Shown: positions 1-11,023 of the stretch, piece after piece
Layout: each line of letters opens with the position of its first letter
Numbering within the stretch: the stretch's first letter is position 1
Assembly (NCBI RefSeq): GCF_958298935.1
Contig: NC_084935.1
Coordinates: 382,001 to 446,000 of the forward strand
DNA: 64,000 nt
Direction: 5' to 3'
From: Phragmites australis
Taxonomy: Eukaryota > Streptophyta > Magnoliopsida > Poales > Poaceae
Translations under genes and position numbers: made by a program
The notes under the pieces: generated by a model
Database searches by the model: none
The model's input: the letters and a program-made list of their open reading frames with translations, nothing else
What the model was told of the DNA's origin: nothing

Positions 1-1158
1 AAGAATCAGGTCTTGGTGCGTACTATTAATATACTCGATCGGGCAAGTGTTTTACGTCAGTGCCATGCATCTTCGAGTCGAGTTGGTTACATATATGATC
101 AGCGAACGGTCAAACTTCGATTGTACAGTACTATGTTCTTTTTTATTTATCCTTTTAGGATCTGCACGGTTAAACTTCAAAATATTTGATCACTAATATG
201 TAGAAAGTTGTTAAGATAGAGTATATAAAAAAGATATCACTAGATTTCTCCTTGCAGATGTTTTAATAAAAATACAAATTTATTAGTGTATGTTGATATG
301 GAGTAATAAAAAGTTACAGTCAAAATTACGTTTCAAAGATCATGAGAAGTCAATAAAGATAAATAAAAAAGAACGGAGATGGCCAGCTCCTATGTAGTTC
401 ACAGATCATTATGTAACAAACTTAAAGTCCATACTAACCATAGAGTACCATATTAATTTGTGTCGCCTTGATTTGTGTATGGTGGGTATTGATTTTAAGT
501 TTGTGGATCAGGGGATGATGATTAGGAGGGAGTAGTAAGCAGCCGTCTCCAAATCTACCGTGCATGCATCCGTTTGTTCATCGATACGGTCGAAGCTGTA
601 GTACAGTACTACGTGTTTCGTCACATGGGGCATCATCGGTGAGGGTCAGCTACTGATCAGTTGGGAAAGCAGATAGAGAGAGACGAATGAATCGTACAGT
701 ACGTCCAAAGCCATGGGAGCACAGCTCGCAGCAGCCACCAGACCAGATTAATCCCAGCCGCATTCTGGGTTGGATCCTCCGGCCCCGAACTCAAGGAGAG
801 ACCGGAAAGGCATGCATGCAGTTGCCAAAACTTGTTTGGGATCGAGTAGCAGCGTTCCGTCATTTTGCGCTTTCAAATGCCGTGATTTTCAGTGTCCTCT
901 CTCCTGGCCTCGATCCCCTGATTCATCCTCGCCTATGGTTTGGCCTGGCCTCCTAATATTCAGAATAACATTTATATGGAGTAGAGTACTCAATTGAGAG
1001 AAGCCAAATTCCCTGTACCTTGAAAACACAAGACAAGTAACTCCTACTCCCGCCGATCCAGTGACTCGGTTCATCTGCATGAGGTCGATTTTGTCTACCA
1101 ACTCGATCGAAGACAAAATTGATGCGTAACAAGTAGTACTCCCTACCCTACTAGCAAA
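1..1158. other. Intergenic, no gene recognised
   Basis: AT-rich plant intergenic sequence. The short open frames between about 660 and 1120 overlap each other on both strands, have no recognisable domain and no codon bias, and look fortuitous. I see no promoter-gene pair, RNA gene or repeat boundary here. Confidence 0.5.
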
Positions 1159-1163
1159 ACAAT
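1159..1163. repeat. Target site duplication, left copy (ACAAT)
   Basis: ACAAT directly abuts the TG end of the 2.9 kb solo LTR and is identical to 4086-4090 on the other side. A perfect match fixes both boundaries of the LTR. Confidence 0.85.
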
Positions 1164-4085
1164 TGTCACACCCAATTTTAAAGAAAACAACCAGATGTAT
1201 TTCACATGTATGTTAGGATCAAATTTTACATACATGCAGCGATATCATTAATGATAACATAAACTATGTCTTAAATAACGTAAACATTCCATACAAAAGG
1301 ACCCGAAGGTCTGAAAAAAAATACTAAAAAATCTTCAAACGGCAGCGAAGCACCCATCCATCCACAGGCGTTGTCCGGAGGAAACACCAGCCTAGGACAT
1401 GGTCTTCAATCGACGCCTCCTTCCTTCTAGAACTCAGCACCCTCATCCGGGACTTCCTCGAAAACTTCACCTTCTGAGCAGCATCCGAGGGAAGGGAAAA
1501 AAAGGCAAGCGTGAGTACATAGAGTACTCAGCAAGTGGGGAAAAATATGACATGCAAGCTATTGACAAGGAAAAGTTAACTTGGGGATTACTGCGACTAT
1601 GCTCAGCTAAACCAGACTCAAACGACCTAGCAACCTATTTACTAGGTTTATATTCCAGTAATTAAAGAACATAGCTCATCGGATACCATCCGACTACCAG
1701 ACTCACCAGATATCCCATATCCGGCTACCGACTCATCGGGAGTACCACCACCCGACTACCCAAAACCAACCCTTAAGGTTCCCATCTAATCCTGAAGAAG
1801 TCCAAGCCGCTCTTGACCGTGAGCACGGCTGATCGATCAGTTTATTTACTCTGCAGAGTTTGCACACTTTACCCACGAGTCGTGATTCCCGTTTTGCCTT
1901 ACACTTCCGGGTTGTATGGTCGGGGTCTCACTACAAGGCCGTTACAAAGTGCCTCCACATCTATAAGCACCCACTGAGGTTTCACCGCTAACAGGGATTC
2001 CATCCACTGCAGAGGCCCCCTCTTGTGCCACTGAACCAACCATTGGTGCGTACAGAATGTGAAGAACACTAATTACTTAGCCAGGCCGTACCCATATAGG
2101 CCTCATGGTTGTGCTGTTTTGCCAGGTTACAGGCTCTAAGAACCGGTCCTTAGGATCTCACACAAGAACGTACACAAACCCTGCTGTGTAGCTCCACCAC
2201 ATACTAGCCATCAAGTTGAGATCCCTAAATTCAAGTTACTACAAGATTATCATCTCCCCAAGTATTTGTTTCATAGTCATTAGTCATAATTCATAATAAT
2301 TCTAAACCCTGACTGCACTAGCATGACTACCCTTTACATGACCCAAGACCCCAAAAGAGGCTACAAGGAATGGCCACACAAATTCTAGTAAACCCTATTC
2401 ATGGGATTTCAAAATTAGACAAGCATGCAACTAAGGAAAAGTAAAACTATAATGATCTATGGTGAAATCAAGGTGATCAAGGATACTTGCCTTCGTAAGT
2501 TGGCTGCTCGGAATCTTCAAAAACTTGGTCCTGAATGCTGACACTCTGCTCTCCTCCTAAAGTCGAAGCACACACCGGAAAGAAATAACAAAATAGCTAA
2601 ACACATCACACTAAATAGGAGAAATTAACTCTTAAAAGCCTATTAAAGGAAAGTACACGCTGCTACGATCTTGGGAGCGCGAAAATCACCTAAATCGGAG
2701 TTCGTATGGAAAAGTTACACTAATTCTACTCTACAGGGGCTTTTCTGAAAGATTGCATGGACTAAATTGTAAAATAGAAAGTTCTAGGGGCTTATGTGTA
2801 AAGTTCAGGGACCTAGCCATAATTATCCTAAAGTTTAGGGGTCTAAATGCAATTATCCTAAAGTCCAAGGGCCTAATTGCAATTATCCTAAAGTCTAGGG
2901 GCCTAATTGCAATTATCCAGAACTAACTAAGGGCCTTTATGTGAAAACAGTGAAGCCTAGGGGTCTATCTGTAAATTTCCCTAATTTCAGATAATAGATT
3001 GATTTATTTTTATACTGAAAATCCTATTTAATGCGCAAGGCTGACGTCACTGGCTGACGGGGCAGCTGACTGGGCTCCAGGGCTGACATGGCTCTGCCAC
3101 GTAGGACAGGAACGCCCATGTGGCACGCTGACGTGGCTCGGCTGCTGACTGGATTAAAGGGGACACGTGGCGCAATCTGGACGGCTAGCGAAGGGGTATT
3201 TTGTGATCTAATCGGGGGCGTTCAAAATAGATCCGACGGCCGAGGTTGATTGGGGGAAAAACAGGCCGGCGGCGGTCGGAAAACAGCGGCACCGCCTCGG
3301 ATTTCGCCGGAGGTTCGCCGGAGACACGCGATCTTGCGCTACCGGCTGCCAAACTCTACGGGGAAAGGTGCAAACGAACAGGGAGGGCACGGGGAAACTC
3401 ACCGGAAGCTTGTTGACGGCCGGGGAGCTTCTGATGGCGGTCGGCGACGGCAATGGCGGGCGGCGGCGCTCGGAACTCGACGGGGACCCGGCTGCGATGG
3501 CGGAGAGGCGAAATCGGCGGGCGCGGAAGCTTCCTGGGGGACATATGGTGCCGGAGGAGTGGTTAGTTGGCCGCGGGGATCTTCGGGCGCTGCTAGCGAC
3601 GGTGAAGGGTGGCGGCGCTTACCAGCGAGCGGAGAGAGCTCGGTCCGACGGCGGAGGAGCTTCGGTGAGCCGTGAAACGGGTTCCTCGAGCTTCAGCGAA
3701 GATGGTGGCGAGCTCGGACGCGGAGGGGGAGGCTCGGCGCGGCGGAATTGCTCGGTGACGGCGGCGGCTACTCGGGCTTTCTCGGTGCGGTGAAGGGGGG
3801 GGGGGATAAAGGCGGCGCTGCAGGGGTTATATAGGCGAGGCAGGCGCGTTGGTTGCGCACGTGCGGGCGTGAAGGGCGGGTGGCGCGGCGGATTCAGAGC
3901 GGGCGGTGCGGGCGCGGCGGGGACGATGGAGCTGATGGGCGGGCCCCTCTGGCAGCGGCGCGGCGGGGGAGAGGAAGGTGCCGACAGGCGGGACCCTCCG
4001 GTCAGCGTGCGAGCGCGGGTGCGGGCTGGGCCGAGAGTCGGGCGAAAGCTGGGCTAGGCCGAGGCGATTTTAAACGGGCGTCACA
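1164..4085. mobile_element. Solo LTR, 2.9 kb, probably Ty3/gypsy
   Basis: The element starts TGTCACACCC and ends GGGCGTCACA, an imperfect inverted terminal pair with canonical TG...CA ends. The 5 bp before it (ACAAT, 1159-1163) are repeated exactly after it (ACAAT, 4086-4090), which is a retroviral-type integration duplication. No gag, protease, integrase or reverse transcriptase is recognisable between the ends, so this is a long LTR left by LTR-LTR recombination rather than a whole element. The first 2 kb are moderately AT-rich. The last kilobase (about 3050-4080) is very GC-rich and yields long spurious frames on both strands. Assignment to gypsy rests on LTR length and the TGTSACRCCC-like end, which I recall from grass gypsy LTRs. 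Orientation is unknown. Confidence 0.85.
2821..2928. repeat. 30-bp tandem repeat inside the solo LTR
   Basis: Three full 30-bp units start at 2821, 2851 and 2881, each beginning AATTATCCTAAAGT, followed by a partial fourth unit at 2911. Looser relatives (AGGGGCTTA, AGGGACCTAG) extend upstream to about 2780 and downstream to about 2985. It is a minisatellite internal to the LTR, with no coding meaning that I can see. Confidence 0.85.
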
Positions 4086-4090
4086 ACAAT
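4086..4090. repeat. Target site duplication, right copy (ACAAT)
   Basis: Exact copy of 1159-1163, immediately after the terminal GTCACA of the solo LTR. Confidence 0.85.
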
Positions 4091-4150
4091 CCGGTTGCTC
4101 CTATCCTATTCCTACCTCGTAAACCGGCTGCTCCATCTCCCGTGAAACGG

Positions 4151-4155
4151 AAGCA
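4151..4155. repeat. Target site duplication of element A (AAGCA, left)
   Basis: AAGCA abuts the left LTR end and is matched exactly by 13012-13016 beyond the other LTR, 8.9 kb away. Confidence 0.75.
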
Positions 4156-4533
4156 TGTTAGAATCAAGCACTCGATCACTCCCTGATGCTCTCAATCGCT
4201 CAGAGCTCGTCTGCGGAAACTGAACAAATTAGGCAATTGCGAAATGATAAACAGTATACTGAAGAACAGACGATTTGCGCTGTTGAATCCTTGCAGCTTT
4301 TCGGGGTTTTTCCATTTCTACTTATTTTGCTACTTATAAGTGAAAGAGGTAACGAAATACATACGCCACGATCTCAAATCATCGTGCCATCCCACAGCCT
4401 CGGATCTAAGCGATCATCCTGTTGCACGAGCGCACAACCCGTGCACTGCGCAGCGACTCCAGACTGAATCAAAATGGGAAAAATGGACTCCTAACCATCC
4501 TAATGACCTAGGAAAGACTAAGTTTATTCAACG
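4156..4533 (-). repeat. 3' LTR of copia element A
   Basis: About 378 bp, similar along its length to 12643-13011. Shared blocks include GATGCTCTCAATCGCTCAGA and GAAGAACAGACGATTTGCGC. The plus-strand left end is TGTTAGAATC. The right end, TTTATTCAACG, corresponds to TTTATTCAACA in the partner, so the terminal CA has mutated to CG here. The preceding AAGCA is the target duplication. Confidence 0.85.
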
Positions 4534-4547
4534 TACTCCCCTTAAAA
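4534..4547 (-). other. Polypurine tract of element A
   Basis: Read on the minus strand this is TTTTAAGGGGAGTA, a purine run ending exactly where the 3' LTR begins. It is the expected plus-strand primer for a copia element, and it supports placing the LTR end at 4533 rather than at the CTAACA a little further in. Confidence 0.75.
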
Positions 4548-4564
4548 TCAGTTGTTCCTAACAT

Positions 4565-6841
4565 CTACAGGACCGATTCTAGTTCGTAGGCTCTGAAACT
4601 TGATCCTCCCGAGGGGCTTTGTATGTCCGCGAGCTGATCTTCAGTGCCAATGTCTTCAACACTAATATTCTTGGTCATGACACATTCACAGATGAAATGA
4701 AATTGTGTCTCTATATGCTCACTCCGATCATAGGAAATCGGATTCTTGCATAATTGGACTGTTGACCTGTTGTCCACATGAACTGTGGCGACTTCAGGCT
4801 CACTTCCTTTGAGTCCATCAATCAATTGTCCGAGCCAAAGTCCTTGGTGCTGCTGTGGTTGCTGCTACATACTTGGCTTCGCAGGATGATAATACCACCA
4901 TACCTTGCTTCTGTGATGCCAAGTGACAGGACTTTATCCAACAAAGAACATCACACCAGATGTGCTCTTCCTGTCATCTACATCCCAGCGAAATACGAAA
5001 CACTATATCCAATCAGCTTGTTATCAGTGTTGTGCTTAAGATAGATGCATCCATGTGATATTGTACCAACAATGTAGCACAAGAGATGCTTCACAACACT
5101 TAGATGTTCAGTTGTGGGAGCTTTCATGTATCCACTGACATACCCAATTGCATATGCAATATCTGGCCGAGTGTGTGCCAGATATCGAAGGCTCCCCACT
5201 ACACTTCTATATAATGTAACATCTACAGAAGGACTCTTACTAACCTTGCTCAATTTCAGTCGTGGTTCCATGGGTGCTTGCACTGGCTTGCAATTTTGCA
5301 TTTTTGCCCTCTCCAGTAATTTCAGTTGTGGTTCCATGTGTACCAGATTGAAGGCTTCCCCACTACACTTCTACAGAATGTAACATCTATAGAAGGACTC
5401 TTACTGACCTTGCTCAATTTCAGTCGTGGTTCCATGGGTGCTTGCACTGACTTGAAATTTTGCATTCCTACCCTCTCCAACAATTTCTTGGCGTAGGCTA
5501 ACTGACAAAGAGTTATCTTGCCGGCTACTCAACTTCAATGCCAAGATAGTAGTTGAGTAATCCCAAGTCACTCATGCTGAAGCATTCTTGCATTTGCTGC
5601 TTGAACTTGCCGATCTCCTACATGTCTACCCTAGTGACAGTCAAGTCATTAGCATAGATCCCTAGCAGCAGTCTTCCTCTACCTTCACCGTGTGTGTAGA
5701 CTGTGAGCTCAGATGTATTCCTCTGGAAACCAAGTGACAACAAAGTAATGTCAAGCTTGGCATTCCAGGCCCTCGGGGCTTACCAGAGACCATACAATGC
5801 TTTATGCAAGAGATACACCTTGTGTTCTTCACATGTGTGCACAAAACTAGGGGGCTGCACCACATATACTTCTTATTGGAGATATCCATTGAGGAAAGCA
5901 GACTTGACGTTGAGATGGTGAACTTCCCATCCCTTTTGAGTTGCTATGGCAAGAAGAACACGCACATAATCCAAACGAGCCATTGGAGTGAAGACCTCAT
6001 CAAAGTCGACGTTGGCGCGTTGTGCATATCCTTTTGCCACGAGTCGTGCCTTGTGCCTAATGGTGTTGCTAAGTGCGTCTTTCTTTAGTTTGTACACCCA
6101 CTTGAGCCCGATTGCCCGCTGTCCATCTGGCAATACAGTGAGGGACCAAGTCCCATATTCCTATATTGACTTCATATCCTCCACCATGGTAGCACACCAG
6201 CTCTCATGTGGTTCAGCTTCAGATAACATCATCGGCTCTTCCCCTGCTGCTAGATGGAGTTAGCAATTTTCCGATTGAGTGCATATATTTTCAATGGTTC
6301 TATACTGTTGTGGATCATCATCGTCGGCCATCAATGGAGATGCATTTCCCAGCAGGGACACGAACTCCACATTTGCTATCGGGTGTTGTGTAGGCGTCGA
6401 TGGCTCTTCACCTAGCGTGTTTGCCTCTGGTGCAGTGTTTGTTGTTGGAGTAGAAACACCAACTCCACCTTGATGATGTGTTGCAGCTGTCTGGGAGAAG
6501 CTTGCTGACCACACTGGATGCTTGACGGTGAACATCTTCGGTGCATCTTGATCTTCATTTGTGCCCTAATTCCAAGTTGCCTTTTCGTCGAACATAGTGT
6601 CCTGAGTGATATGGACGTGCCTCGTGTTCGGATGATACATCTTGTATGCTTTTGCGCCTGGTTCATAGCCAATGAAAACCATTGGCCTGCTGCAATCATC
6701 AAGCTTTTTGAGCCTCGACTTCACCATCTTCATGTGCATGACGCAGCCGAACACCCTGAAGAAGCCAACATTGGGTTTTCGGTCGTACCAGGCCTCATAG
6801 GGGGCCTTGCCATTAACGATTCTTGTGAGTGACCGATTCAA
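4565..6841 (-). pseudogene. Copia pol remnant: integrase C-term, RT, RNase H
   Basis: Reading from 6841 downwards, an integrase C-terminal segment (6566-6841) carries NRS...GKAPYEAW...FGC and the motif MVFIGYEPGAKAYK typical of copia integrases. Reverse transcriptase follows (about 5873-6133) with GLKWVYKLK, ARLVAKGYAQ and the NVKSAFLNG block. The YxDD region near 5660 is disrupted: the codons read as YANDL and the frame is broken around it. RNase H-side sequence with YRSVVGSLRYLAHTRPDIAYA lies in 4978-5337 and a last fragment with VATVHVDNRS in 4565-4825. Many stops and frame changes separate these blocks, so no functional polyprotein is made. Upstream integrase, protease and most of gag are absent because the sequence changes to element B at about 6841. 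Confidence 0.85.
5172..5500. repeat. 164-bp tandem duplication within the pol remnant
   Basis: Sequence around 5175-5335 recurs at about 5339-5499 with a period of 164 bp. For example, ATGTAAC at 5214 recurs at 5378, and GGTTCCATGGGTGCTTGCACTG is present in both. The copies have diverged at several positions, so the duplication is not recent. It duplicates part of the region between reverse transcriptase and RNase H and further breaks the frame. Confidence 0.85.
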
Positions 6842-6845
6842 GATG

Positions 6846-7971
6846 AATACGGCTGTGGATATTGCCTATAAGGTGCTCTATGGGCTTAAGAAAGTACCAA
6901 GGGCATGGTATGAATACCTTAGAGATTTTCTCATTAAAAAGGGCTTTGAAATAGGCAAAGCCGATTCTACTCTCTTTACAAAAAAATATTGATAATGATT
7001 TATTCATTTGCCAAATATATATCGATGACATTATATTTAGTCCTACTAATCAACTCTTTTGTGAAGATTTTAGCAGGATCATGACCAAAAGGTTCGAGAT
7101 GTCTATGATAGGTGAATTGAAGTTCTTCCTCGGATTTCAAATCAAACAACTCAAAGAAGGAACCTTCATATGTCAAACCAAATACATAAAGGACATGTTA
7201 AAAAGGTTCGATATGGAGAATGCCAAACCCATCAAGACCCCTAGGCAAGCAAATGGGCATCTCGACCTAAATAAGGAGGGTAAGGCCGTTGATCAAAAGG
7301 TATATCGTTCCATGATCGGTTCTTTACTTTACATTTGTGCATCTAGGCCTGATATTATGCTTAGTGTGTGCATGTGTGCAAGATTTCAAGCCGCTCCTAA
7401 AGAGTGCCATTTAATAACTGTTTAGAGAATTCTTAGATATTTGATTCATAACCCTTACCTTGGCTTGTGGTATCCTAAAGGGTCATCCTTCGACCTAATC
7501 GGCTATTCGGATTCGGATTATGCCGGTTGTAAAGTGGATAGAAAGAGCACATCGGGGACTTGCCAATTCTTGGGTAGGTCCTTGGTTGCTTGGTCTTCAA
7601 AAAAACAAAATTCCGTAACTCTATCCACCGCCGAAGCTGAGTATGTTGCTGCGGGAGCATGTTGTGCCCAACTCTTATGGATGAGGCAAACCTTGAAAGA
7701 TTATGGCTATACTATGATCAATATTCCACTCTTGTGTGACAATGAAAGTGCCATAAAAATAGCCAACAATCCCGTGCAACACTCAAAAATCAAACATATA
7801 GACATAAGATATCACTTCTTGAGAGATCACTCAACCAAAGAGGATATCGATATTCACCATGTGAGAACCGAAAGATAACTAGCTGATATCCTCACAAAGC
7901 CACTAGATGAGCAAAGGTTTTACGAGTTGAGAAGTAAGCTAAATATCCTAGATTCTCGCAACGTGGTTTGA
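6846..7971 (+). pseudogene. Copia reverse transcriptase C-term and RNase H
   Basis: The block opens in the YGLKKVPRAWYEYLRDFL region of copia reverse transcriptase. A frameshift in the A-run near 6980-6990 separates it from the next block, which carries the catalytic YIDD (about 7018-7030) and MTKRFEMSMIGELKFFLGFQ. A stop at about 7423 breaks a block whose continuation is RILRYL. RNase H follows with GYSDSDYAG, DRKSTSG, WSSKKQ, STAEAEYVA and LLCDNESAI, then a stop after VRTER and the closing segment LADILTKPLDEQRFYEL, ending TGA at 7969-7971. Catalytic residues are visible but at least three lesions prevent a continuous product. Sequence upstream of 6842 belongs to element A on the other strand. 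Confidence 0.9.
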
Positions 7972-8187
7972 ACTGTTGCATACAATTTGTTGTTGTAGAT
8001 TTCTAGTTTTTAGATAGAAGTTTTTCAAAAGAAATAGGCATAGAATTGTGTGATTTGCAAAATTTGGATCTTTGATCGTTGATCAAGTCATATCACTTGT
8101 GATTATTATTTTGATTGATTGATTGATGGCTAATCACAAGTGGTATGAAATCTCATGTCCATCTAAGCTCAATTCATCTAAATCCTT

Positions 8188-8823
8188 TTGAAATCTATCT
8201 CTGTTGTTCTTCAGAGTGCGGAGTGTCCACATATATGCAGAGGGTCCGCACATATACGGAAGGTCCGCACAAAAGTTCGGAGGATCCGGACTTTGGCAGA
8301 AATTCCTTTTACCCTTTTTAACCCTCCCTTCGGGTTAAAACTTTTCCCCACCTCAGTTATTTTGTTTCCACCGTGCTCTCTCTCTCTCTCTCAAGCCCTA
8401 GTCTCTCTCCACAAATCTTCTCCTCAAGGTTCTCAAGGACATTGCTTCGGAGGCTCCGCTCCAAAATCAAGCCCATCTCTTCTTGGTGTGGATTCTCCAC
8501 AAAGCTCACGAAGATCAACCTCAAGTTCATCTCATATCTCTCTCTCAAGGTATAAAATCAAGTTCTTGCCCGATCTCCTTTTTGGATACCTTAGAGCTTG
8601 TTTCCTTTGATGGATATCTTCCTTAGATGTCTTAGATCATATACCTCTAGTGGCATTTGGTTCCCTTGGCAAAAATCTTCGGAATCTCGATCTAGGGTTT
8701 ATTCTGTGAAGTGCGGATAGTCCGGACATGTGCGGAACCTCCGGACTTTCGTAGAATAACCTCTACTTTTTCATTGCTCCGTCTTCCTCCGTCGCTTATG
8801 TGTCATCAATCCTTTTCAGTTGT
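8188..8823 (+). other. Spacer between pol and env-position ORF, with CCGGAC/TCCGCAC motifs
   Basis: The stretch has no coding sequence I trust. At 8213-8305 and again near 8715-8750 it carries several imperfect copies of a GCGGA..TCCGCAC / CGGA..TCCGGAC motif, which is also abundant in the 3' LTR of the same element. A CT-rich run lies at 8376-8395. Confidence 0.6.
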
Positions 8824-10533
8824 GATGGAGCACCCCGACCCAAGGGATTTGCAACAAAGAGAACGTCGCACCAAATGGCGTCTTGATCATCAAGCTCAAT
8901 TTGGAGGAGATGACACCGGTGGGTCCAGCTCGTCTAGGCCACGTGGTGCTTATGTCAAGGTGGCTACAAGAAAGGCCCCAGTTAGGCGTGGTAGTAGATC
9001 CGGTGCACAAGGAATTTGAATCAATGAATCAACTGATAGTGGTGCTGCAGCTGCCGCTCGAAGAAATCAAGGTGACAAAACACAACCTGAAAGAGATGAG
9101 GAGAGACTTGGAAAGAAAATTGATCCGAGGACGTGTCCCAACACTCCTCCTCGGATAGAGCTAATCTTTGTGAGAGATTAAGTCCAATACGATGACTATC
9201 CAAAACCCTGCCCACCTAGAGTCTATATGCCACATGATCCTCGTCTACCCAAAAACTACAAAAATAAGAAGGATCTAGTCACAAAAGAAAGGAAGAATGA
9301 TCCCTTTATTTGGCCAAAAGACGAGTCTCTTGATTCAAGATTCTGGAATCAGTTTCGTTTTGATTTCTATGGATCCGTTTTCTATCAACCAAAGAACAGA
9401 CCAATCGTGCCAATGCAATACATTGATTGGAAATACATGGAGGATGCCGAAGATCCCATATTTGACCAAGTGATTGAAGCTTGCATGGAAAAAGGTTTGA
9501 AAGAAATCATGGGTTTCAAGTTTGATTGGAATCAAGAAATCATTGGACAATTTCATGCCTCTTTCTTCTTCAAGGCAAGCAAGAATGAAATACATTGGAC
9601 CACTCTTGGAATCCATTACTGCATAGACTACATGACTTTTTCTCGTCTCCTTGCACTTGGAACTAAAGATGATAAGCATGGTTCTATCCATGTTGAAAAG
9701 AAAATCAAGGAGTATCTTTTGGGTGATTTATATGAAAGAAACATGATGGCTGATGGTACCACTCATGGTTTGAAGCCATTCTATCACATCCTCAACCTTC
9801 TCTTTCGTCAGACCATATATCCGAAGAAGGGGGATGTGACAAAAATCCATGGCATCACAAGGAATATTCTTCTAAGGATGGGAACCGGTGGTCGACCATT
9901 CAGTGTTGGTGATTTCATATGGGTAGAGTTGATTGATGCCATGAAAGATGCAAGAAAGAACCTCCCATATGCTCCTTATATTATGTACATCATTGAAAAG
10001 GTCACCAAGATTTCTTTTCCAAAAGATTGCATTCATGAACCATATCGCCCAAAGAAGATCAAGGCCTCATCTAGTGGAGGAGCAAGTTCGTCTCGTGCCA
10101 CCCCACCTCGTGCACCATCCTCTCTCTCTCTCTCTCTCATGGTGGTGGTGGTGGTAGCTCTCGTACTCGTGGCTCAAGAGTAAAATCCGTTCTCCGTGCC
10201 ATTTTCAATATTTGCAAATACAATGCTACGGAGGTGAATGAGTTGAGGCGAGAAGTGAAGGAAGTCAAGGAGCACCTTCAACTTCCCACTTCTCTTTATT
10301 GAGAGTTGCCCGACTTTGAAGATCCATTTGCCAAGTGGGATGCCGCAAATGAACAAGAAGAAGAGGAAGAAGAAGCACCTCGAGCCTCCCGCCCTCGCCG
10401 TACTTCCTACTCTCGTGGTGAGATTGAAGAAGAAGAAGAAGAAGAAGAAGAAGAAGAAGAGAATTATAAAGAAGAAGGTGACAACGATGAGGAAGAAGAA
10501 GATGCTACTGAGGAAGAAGAAGATGATGACTAG
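8824..10533 (+). pseudogene. Env-position ORF of copia B (SIRE-type), interrupted
   Basis: Reading starts at ATG 8824 (MEHPDPRDLQQRERR). Two in-frame stops follow (TGA 9017-9019, TAA 9178-9180). A long open stretch (9227-10183) then contains DESLDSRFWNQF, GFKFDWNQEIIGQF, a hydrophobic WTTLGIHYCIDYMTFSRLLAL segment and LLFRQTIYPKKGD. This resembles the plant retrotransposon protein family found after pol in SIRE-like copia elements. A frame change in the CT/GGT microsatellite at about 10120-10155 leads to a region with VKSVLRAIFNICKYNATEVNELRREVKEVKEHL (likely coiled coil), a stop at about 10300, and an acidic tail dominated by Glu and Asp (10306-10533). I see no signal peptide or clear transmembrane helix. 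Its function, even in intact elements, is not established. Confidence 0.65.
10411..10533 (+). repeat. GAA-rich low-complexity run
   Basis: Repeated GAA/GAG codons give poly-glutamate in the tail of the env-position ORF of element B. The repeat makes the length of the tail unreliable and prone to slippage. Confidence 0.8.
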
Positions 10534-11010
10534 CTGCTTCTCGTGTCTTTCCTTTCTCCTTTTTGGCGCTTGATGCCAAAGGGGGAGTGAAAGACCTATT
10601 TATCTTTGGTCATCTTATCTATCGTGTCATCTTGTAATAATTTGTGTGATGGTGGACATGAGAACCTATTGCTTGTTTGTAATTTGCTTAGTTGAACTTT
10701 AATATTGTAAGACCTTATTCATGTTAGTTTGATGCTTTGATACTTTGTTGAACTTAAAATTTGTGATATATCCTATCATATGCATCACATTTACTTATGC
10801 CTATTCACACATATGGTTGTCGCACCCCACGAATGCTATGATATAGGGTGAGCCCATGTTCCAAAAGTTTGTGCAAATTGGCATTTTAGGCCAATAGTTT
10901 TGAAGTCAATTCAATGCACATCTTTAGGGGAGCTATCTATATCATATGCATTTAAAATCTTTAAACACATATATCTTTTGTAAGTTTTAATTGGGTTGTC
11001 ATCAATCACA
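10534..11010 (+). other. Noncoding 3' region of copia B
   Basis: AT-rich sequence between the acidic ORF and the polypurine tract. It contains CCAAAGGGGGAG near 10576, a second purine-rich motif. No coding frame is evident. Confidence 0.6.
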
Positions 11011-11023
11011 AAAAAGGGGAGAT
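11011..11023 (+). other. Polypurine tract of copia B
   Basis: AAAAAGGGGAGAT lies immediately before the TGAAAGTG start of the 3' LTR, the expected position and composition for a plus-strand primer. Confidence 0.85.

Noticed and set aside
1399..1665. 88-residue frame with KGKKGKRE segment
   Set aside because: Inside the solo LTR, no domain, and not conserved as far as I can tell.
3250..4122. Overlapping long frames on both strands in a GC-rich stretch
   Set aside because: They lie within the bounded solo LTR, have no domain, and are simply the consequence of high GC content.
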